24,697 nt of DNA, from the NCBI GenBank assembly GCA_035656335.1, contig DASRSS010000200.1:1-24697 (forward strand), written 5' to 3'. A program made the translations under genes and the position numbers. Each line of letters starts with the position of its first letter. Position 1 is the stretch's first letter. This document shows positions 20,797 through 24,697 of this stretch, one piece after another. The notes under the pieces are model-generated. The model saw only the letters and a list, made by a program, of their open reading frames with translations. It was not told the origin of the DNA and did no database searches. The DNA comes from DASRSS01 sp035656335 (lineage in GTDB: Bacteria; Actinomycetota; Actinomycetes; Mycobacteriales; Jatrophihabitantaceae).

Positions 20797-23591
20797 CGGT
20801 CGATCCGCAGGTCCGTCGCGTACGGCAGGCTGTTCACCTTCAGCTGGCTGGCCGACTGCAGTTGGTTCCACAGCTGCTGCCACGCGTAGTTGCCGGTGAT
20901 GCTGCCGCAGCCGCCACCGGACTGGTCGCACGCGGTCCACTCCGTCAGCGTGCCGCCGAAGTTGATCCGCGGCTGCCCGGCATTGACACCGGTCAGCGAG
21001 ATGTACTTCCACTGCCGCGGCATCGTGGTGTTGTAGATCTGCGGCAGGTTGATGATCCGCGTCGGTGCGGCCCCGCCGGCCAGCCGGTACAGCCCGCCCA
21101 TCGTCCAGCCGTTGTTGCAGTGCCGGTTCGGCGCGGTCCACGAGCAGCCGTCCGCCGAACCGTTGAACACGAACGGCGCGGTGGTCGCGCCCAGGTAGCC
21201 GTCCAGCCACGACTTGGTGTGTGCGTAGTTGCCGCGGAAGCCCGGCTCGATGTCGTTCGCGCCCGCGATGGTCATACCCGGGTACCGGCTGGCGACGTAG
21301 CTGACGATCGGGTCGACGACCTTGTTGGCCCAGTCGCGCCCGGCCGCGTGCGTCACGTCCATGTCGTTGTTCGTGCCGATCGCGATGGTGACCGGCGCGC
21401 TGGGCTTCTGCTTGCTGGCGTAGCCGTCGACGTACGCCTTCACGTCCGCGACGAGAGCGCCGTAGCTGACGAAGCGGGTCGTCGCGCTGAGCACCACGCC
21501 GCCGTCGTAGCTGTCCTGCCCGCCGATGTCGAGCAGAATCAGGTAGCCGTGCCCGGACGGGTTGTAGTACGCGTCGGTCGCGCCCTCGCTGCGCATCGTC
21601 GCCTGCTCGGAAGCCGAGCCGGTGCGGATGTTGCGGATGTAGCGGCTCGTCGACACCGGCGCCGGGGACGTCTGCGGCGGCGGGCTGCTCTGCGTGGTGA
21701 CGGTCGGGCTGACACCGGACGGCGACGTGCCCGCCACGTTGACGGCCACGACCGAGAACTTGTAGTTGCGGTGCGCCTTGAGTCCCAGCACCGTCGCGGT
21801 CGTGTCGTCACCGCTCGCCTTGACGACCACGTTGCCGGGCGAGCTGGTGATCACGTAGCTGCTCGGCGGGGCGCCGCCGTCGCTGGCGGGCGCCGTCCAC
21901 TGCACGGTCGCGCCGCCGTAGCCGGCGATCGCGCTGACCTGCTGCGGCGCCGAGGCCGGCTTGGGGTGGACGGCGATGATCAGCTCGCAGCCCAGCGACA
22001 GGTCCTTGCCGTCGCCGACGTTGACCGCGGTCAGGCAGACGGTGTGCTCGCCCGCGTCCGCGGGGATCGTGATCGAGAAGCCGTGGTCCGCGCCGAAACT
22101 CGGGTACTTCGTCGCGATGTCCGGACGGTTCTGGTTGGCCGTTCCGGTCGTCGCGGGCGAACCGTCCAGCGTCGCCGACACCGTGATCGGGGCGGTGGTG
22201 CCGCGGTCGAGCGCCCAGCCGGACACGACCAGGTGGGTGTCGTCGCCCTTGGGGCGGCTGAGGTGCTCGAACGCGCCCAGCGGGTCGTGGTTGATCGAGA
22301 ACGTGCGGCACGTGGGCGCGGAGTCGTGCGTGCCGAAGTCGACGTTGATCCCGGTCACGCAGACGGTGTGCTGGCCCGCGCCTGCGGTCAGGTCGACGCG
22401 GAAGTCGTGGTGTGCGCTGCCGAGGTTCGCGGTGCTCGAGCCCGCGGCCTTGCCGTCCAGCGTCAGCGTCGTCGTGATCGGGTCGGACGTGTCCGGGTCG
22501 ACCGCGGTGCCGTACACCCGCACGCCGTGCACCGTCTGGCGGGTGGCCGTGACCTTAACGGTCGGCGAGAAGTCCAGCGTGATCGACTTGCAGGCCAGCT
22601 GCGCGTTCTTGCCCGGGCCGACGTTGGTGCCGTTCACGCAGATCGTGTGCGTACCCTCGGCCAGCTGGTAGGTGGCGCTGAACTGGTGGCCGTTCTTGGT
22701 CTTACCCGCCGCGTTCGCGGTGGTGCTGCCGAGCCGCTTGCTGCCGTCGTAGACCGAGACGGCGATGGCCGCGTTCGGCTCGTCCGGGTCGGTGGACCAG
22801 CCGCTGACGCGGACGCCGCCGGGGACCTGGGTGAGCGCGGTGATCGCGCCGACCGGGTCGTAGTCGAGGGTGATCGACTTGCAGCCAATGGTCTTGTCGT
22901 GCCCCCAGCGGACGTTCTGCGCGATCACGCAGATCTGCGTCGGGCCCTCGGGCAACGGGTGGCGATTGACCGCGAAGCCGTGGCCGCCGTGCGCCTTGCG
23001 GTTGGCGACGTGCGCACCGCCCTGCTGCACCCCGTTCGCGGTCATCGTCACGGTGATCGGCTTGTTCGGCGTGTTCGGGTCCCATGCCGCGCCGTAGTAC
23101 GCGACGCCGCCGGAGATCTGCCGAACGGACGACAGGTAGCCGGACGGCACGTTGTTGTGCGTGACGGTCTTGCAGTTCAGGTGGCTGAACCGGCCGGGGC
23201 CGCGGTTGCTCGCGTTCACGCAGATCCGGTGCCTGCCCGGGGGCACGCGCACGACCATGGTGAAGCCGTGGCCGCCGGCGTGCTTGCCGTACCGGGCGGG
23301 GACGGCGGGTGTGCTGTCGTTGGCCGAGGTCAACGCGGCCTTCCGGCCGTCGATCAGCGCGTCGACGGTGACCGGTCGGGTCGAGTCGTTGTCGAGCGCC
23401 CAGCCGCTGACGCGGTAGTTCCAGGTGGAGACCTGGCGGACGGAGTCGACGTGCCCGTACGGGTTGTGCGACGGCCCGGCCGACGCGGTCGCGCCGGTGA
23501 CGACGAGTCCGGCGCCCACAGTGGCGGCCGTGGCGAGCAGGGCCAGTCCGATGCGGCGCGTCGAACGGCCGCCGGTGCTGGTTCCGAACAT
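20793..23591 (-). CDS. Large secreted modular protein: five ~100-aa repeats, Fn3 domain, C-terminal putative barrel domain
   Basis: 932 aa. A Sec signal peptide (RRIGLALLATAATVGAGLVV, likely cut after ASA38) is followed by five tandem repeats at about residues 44-148, 149-245, 246-342, 343-436 and 437-543. Each has a pattern like SGWAxDPD...P(I/V)TV...DG, then HGF, then G-x-H-T-x-C-V-x-x-x-N-V-G and a second Cys about 15 residues on (124/140, 221/237, 318/334, 411/428, 519/535). An Fn3 domain (about 544-633) and a Pro/Ser linker lead to a ~280-aa C-terminal domain with alternating strand-like and helical stretches (YLILLDIGGQD, VTIAIGTNNDMD, MTIAGANDIEPG), suggesting a TIM-barrel hydrolase. 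No hydrolase family was recognised. ATG 23591 has GAGG 8-9 nt upstream. Coupled to the lipoprotein gene. Confidence 0.85.
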   Translation of the reverse strand: MFGTSTGGRSTRRIGLALLATAATVGAGLVVTGATASAGPSHNPYGHVDSVRQVSTWNYRVSGWALDNDSTRPVTVDALIDGRKAALTSANDSTPAVPARYGKHAGGHGFTMVVRVPPGRHRICVNASNRGPGRFSHLNCKTVTHNNVPSGYLSSVRQISGGVAYYGAAWDPNTPNKPITVTMTANGVQQGGAHVANRKAHGGHGFAVNRHPLPEGPTQICVIAQNVRWGHDKTIGCKSITLDYDPVGAITALTQVPGGVRVSGWSTDPDEPNAAIAVSVYDGSKRLGSTTANAAGKTKNGHQFSATYQLAEGTHTICVNGTNVGPGKNAQLACKSITLDFSPTVKVTATRQTVHGVRVYGTAVDPDTSDPITTTLTLDGKAAGSSTANLGSAHHDFRVDLTAGAGQHTVCVTGINVDFGTHDSAPTCRTFSINHDPLGAFEHLSRPKGDDTHLVVSGWALDRGTTAPITVSATLDGSPATTGTANQNRPDIATKYPSFGADHGFSITIPADAGEHTVCLTAVNVGDGKDLSLGCELIIAVHPKPASAPQQVSAIAGYGGATVQWTAPASDGGAPPSSYVITSSPGNVVVKASGDDTTATVLGLKAHRNYKFSVVAVNVAGTSPSGVSPTVTTQSSPPPQTSPAPVSTSRYIRNIRTGSASEQATMRSEGATDAYYNPSGHGYLILLDIGGQDSYDGGVVLSATTRFVSYGALVADVKAYVDGYASKQKPSAPVTIAIGTNNDMDVTHAAGRDWANKVVDPIVSYVASRYPGMTIAGANDIEPGFRGNYAHTKSWLDGYLGATTAPFVFNGSADGCSWTAPNRHCNNGWTMGGLYRLAGGAAPTRIINLPQIYNTTMPRQWKYISLTGVNAGQPRINFGGTLTEWTACDQSGGGCGSITGNYAWQQLWNQLQSASQLKVNSLPYATDLRIDR

Positions 23592-23770
23592 GGTGCTACC
23601 TCGGTGATCTGGCGCGACAAGGCACGCCGCACGGCCCGGGACGCTGCCCCCACCACCGGCCGGTGCGCGCCCACCCCCGACGTGGTTCCGGGGGCGGAAC
23701 GATCAAACCACTGATGATACGGATGTGACAAGAGTGACTGGTGGTGCGACACGCCGTCCGGACCGGGACC
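23592..23770. other. Intergenic region upstream of the secreted-protein gene
   Basis: 179 bp with no gene. It contains CCCCCG (23674-23679), a 9-nt loop and CGGGGG (23689-23694), a possible U-less terminator for the acyl-CoA synthetase transcript. A TATCAT box on the minus strand (complement of 23714-23719) could be a -10 for the secreted-protein gene with a leader of over 100 nt; no good -35 was seen. Confidence 0.4.
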
Positions 23771-24697
23771 TCACCCGGGCAGCGCGTAGTCGGCGAAGCG
23801 CTCGCGCAGTGTCTTCTTCGAGAACTTGCCGACACTGGTCTTGGGCACCTCGTCGATGAAGACAACATCGTCCGGCACCCGCCACGAGTTGAGCTTCTCG
23901 CGCAGATAGTCGAGCAGCTCGTCGCGGCCGAGCGTCTTGCCGGGCGCGATCACCACGCACGCCAGCGGCCGCTCGCCCCACTTCGGGTGCGCCACCGCGA
24001 TCACCGCGGCCTCGGCAACCTTGGGGTGGCCCATGATCTCGTTCTCCAGCTCCACCGAGCTGATCCACTCGCCGCCGGACTTGACCAGGTCCTTGGTGCG
24101 GTCGACCAGGCGGACGTAGCCCAGCGGTGAGATCGCCGCGACGTCCCCGGTGCGCAGCCAGCCGTCGGCCGAGAACTTCTCACCGGGCTCGTCCGTGCGG
24201 TAGTACTGCCGCGCCAGCCAGGGGCCGCGGCACTCGAGCTCGCCGGTGGCCACGTCGTCCCAGGGCAGCTCCGCGCCCGTCTCGGTGTCGATGATCCGCA
24301 TGTCGACGCCGGGGGGCGCGATGCCGGCGGTCGCGCGGACGTCGGCCTTCTCGTCCTCGGACAGGCCGGCGAACTCCGAGCGGATCGTGCACACCGAGCC
24401 GAGCGGCGACATCTCGGTCATGCCCCAGGCCTGGGTGATCGGCAGCCCGATCTTCGCGCGCCACGCCTCGGACAGCGACTTCGGGACGGCCGATCCGCCG
24501 CAGACGATCACGCGCAGCGCGGACAGGTCGTGCTGCTCGAGCAGCGGCACCATGCCCATCCAGATCGTCGGCACGCCCGCGGCGACCGTCACGCGCTCGT
24601 CCTGCATCAGCCGCAGCAGGCCGGCGGGCGACAGATCCGGACCCGGCATCACGAGCGACGCGCCGCCGAGGAACGCCGCGTACGGCAGGCCCCAGGC
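23771..24697 (-). CDS. AMP-forming fatty acyl-CoA synthetase, C-terminal part
   Basis: The last 308 codons of an adenylate-forming ligase; the start lies beyond the window. The frame opens with AWGLPYAAFLGGASLVMPGP, typical of medium/long-chain acyl-CoA ligases (FadD/AlkK-like). Then come VPTIWMGM, VCGGSAVPKSL, the A5-type QAWGMTEMSPLGS, GWLRTGDVAAISPLGYVRLVDRTKD, the hinge and A8 loop VKSGGEWISSVELENEI, and the catalytic lysine region PKTSVGKFSKKTLRE. It activates a carboxylic acid to acyl-AMP and then acyl-CoA; the substrate is probably a fatty acid. The 179-bp gap makes it uncertain whether it shares a transcript with the secreted protein. Confidence 0.93.
   Translation of the reverse strand, partial: AWGLPYAAFLGGASLVMPGPDLSPAGLLRLMQDERVTVAAGVPTIWMGMVPLLEQHDLSALRVIVCGGSAVPKSLSEAWRAKIGLPITQAWGMTEMSPLGSVCTIRSEFAGLSEDEKADVRATAGIAPPGVDMRIIDTETGAELPWDDVATGELECRGPWLARQYYRTDEPGEKFSADGWLRTGDVAAISPLGYVRLVDRTKDLVKSGGEWISSVELENEIMGHPKVAEAAVIAVAHPKWGERPLACVVIAPGKTLGRDELLDYLREKLNSWRVPDDVVFIDEVPKTSVGKFSKKTLRERFADYALPG

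Noticed and set aside
20553..23591. Direct-repeat DNA array (for example CRISPR) in the secreted-protein gene
   Set aside because: The ~300-bp periodicity is at protein level and degenerate; there are no short identical repeats with unique spacers.
20553..23714. 1053-codon plus-strand open frame opposite the secreted protein
   Set aside because: Its composition is dominated by Arg, Val, Ala and Gly with no domains, while the minus frame has a signal peptide, repeats and Fn3. The long antisense frame is a codon-bias artefact.

Overview
The window is high-GC DNA (about 70% by eye) with dense, tightly overlapping genes, many GTG starts and several TANNNT boxes placed 6-8 nt before start codons. 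Together with the ispF/cysS/rlmB neighbourhood this points to an Actinomycetota chromosome. A Frankineae- or Jatrophihabitans-like lineage is a guess only. No phage, plasmid, CRISPR or transposase gene was seen.

Layout. (1) 1-4356: the end of ispF, then cysS and rlmB, with a PLP-dependent Cys/Met-metabolism-type enzyme (minus strand) and a small PPOX/F420-type flavin protein lodged between ispF and cysS. (2) 4425-8691: an orphan sugar-ABC ATPase, a PlsC-like acyltransferase, tRNA-Thr(UGU), a tandem-PAS protein, a lipoprotein and an SRPBCC protein. (3) 8784-16993: a phenylacetate catabolic island. A minus-strand operon, paaI-paaK-tetR, diverges from a plus-strand operon, paaZABCDE. A TetR-type operator lies in the shared 114-bp promoter region. 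PaaK makes phenylacetyl-CoA, PaaABCE with the maturation factor PaaD epoxidises it, and PaaZ opens and oxidises the ring. PaaI removes stalled CoA esters. The beta-oxidation genes paaF, paaG, paaH and paaJ are not here. (4) 17024-24697: a run of minus-strand genes, reading from high to low coordinates: an AMP-forming acyl-CoA synthetase (cut by the window), a 932-aa secreted modular protein, a DUF4232-type lipoprotein, a YghZ-like aldo/keto reductase, a CynX-type MFS transporter, a hotdog thioesterase and an MmcQ/YjbR protein.

The least ordinary signal is a set of short (51-59 bp) palindromic units at gene ends, in at least four sequence families. Two families occur twice. One copy of a 59-bp family encodes the last 20 or so residues of PaaA and carries the Shine-Dalgarno sequence of paaB. 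One copy of a 51-bp family lies at the paaC/paaD junction, and its other copy encodes the basic n-region of a lipoprotein signal peptide. So the units do not sit only in neutral spacers; some have become coding sequence and translation signals. The secreted protein, with five ~100-aa Cys-paired repeats, an Fn3 domain and an unrecognised C-terminal domain, is the second item of interest. No gap without a gene exceeds about 215 bp.
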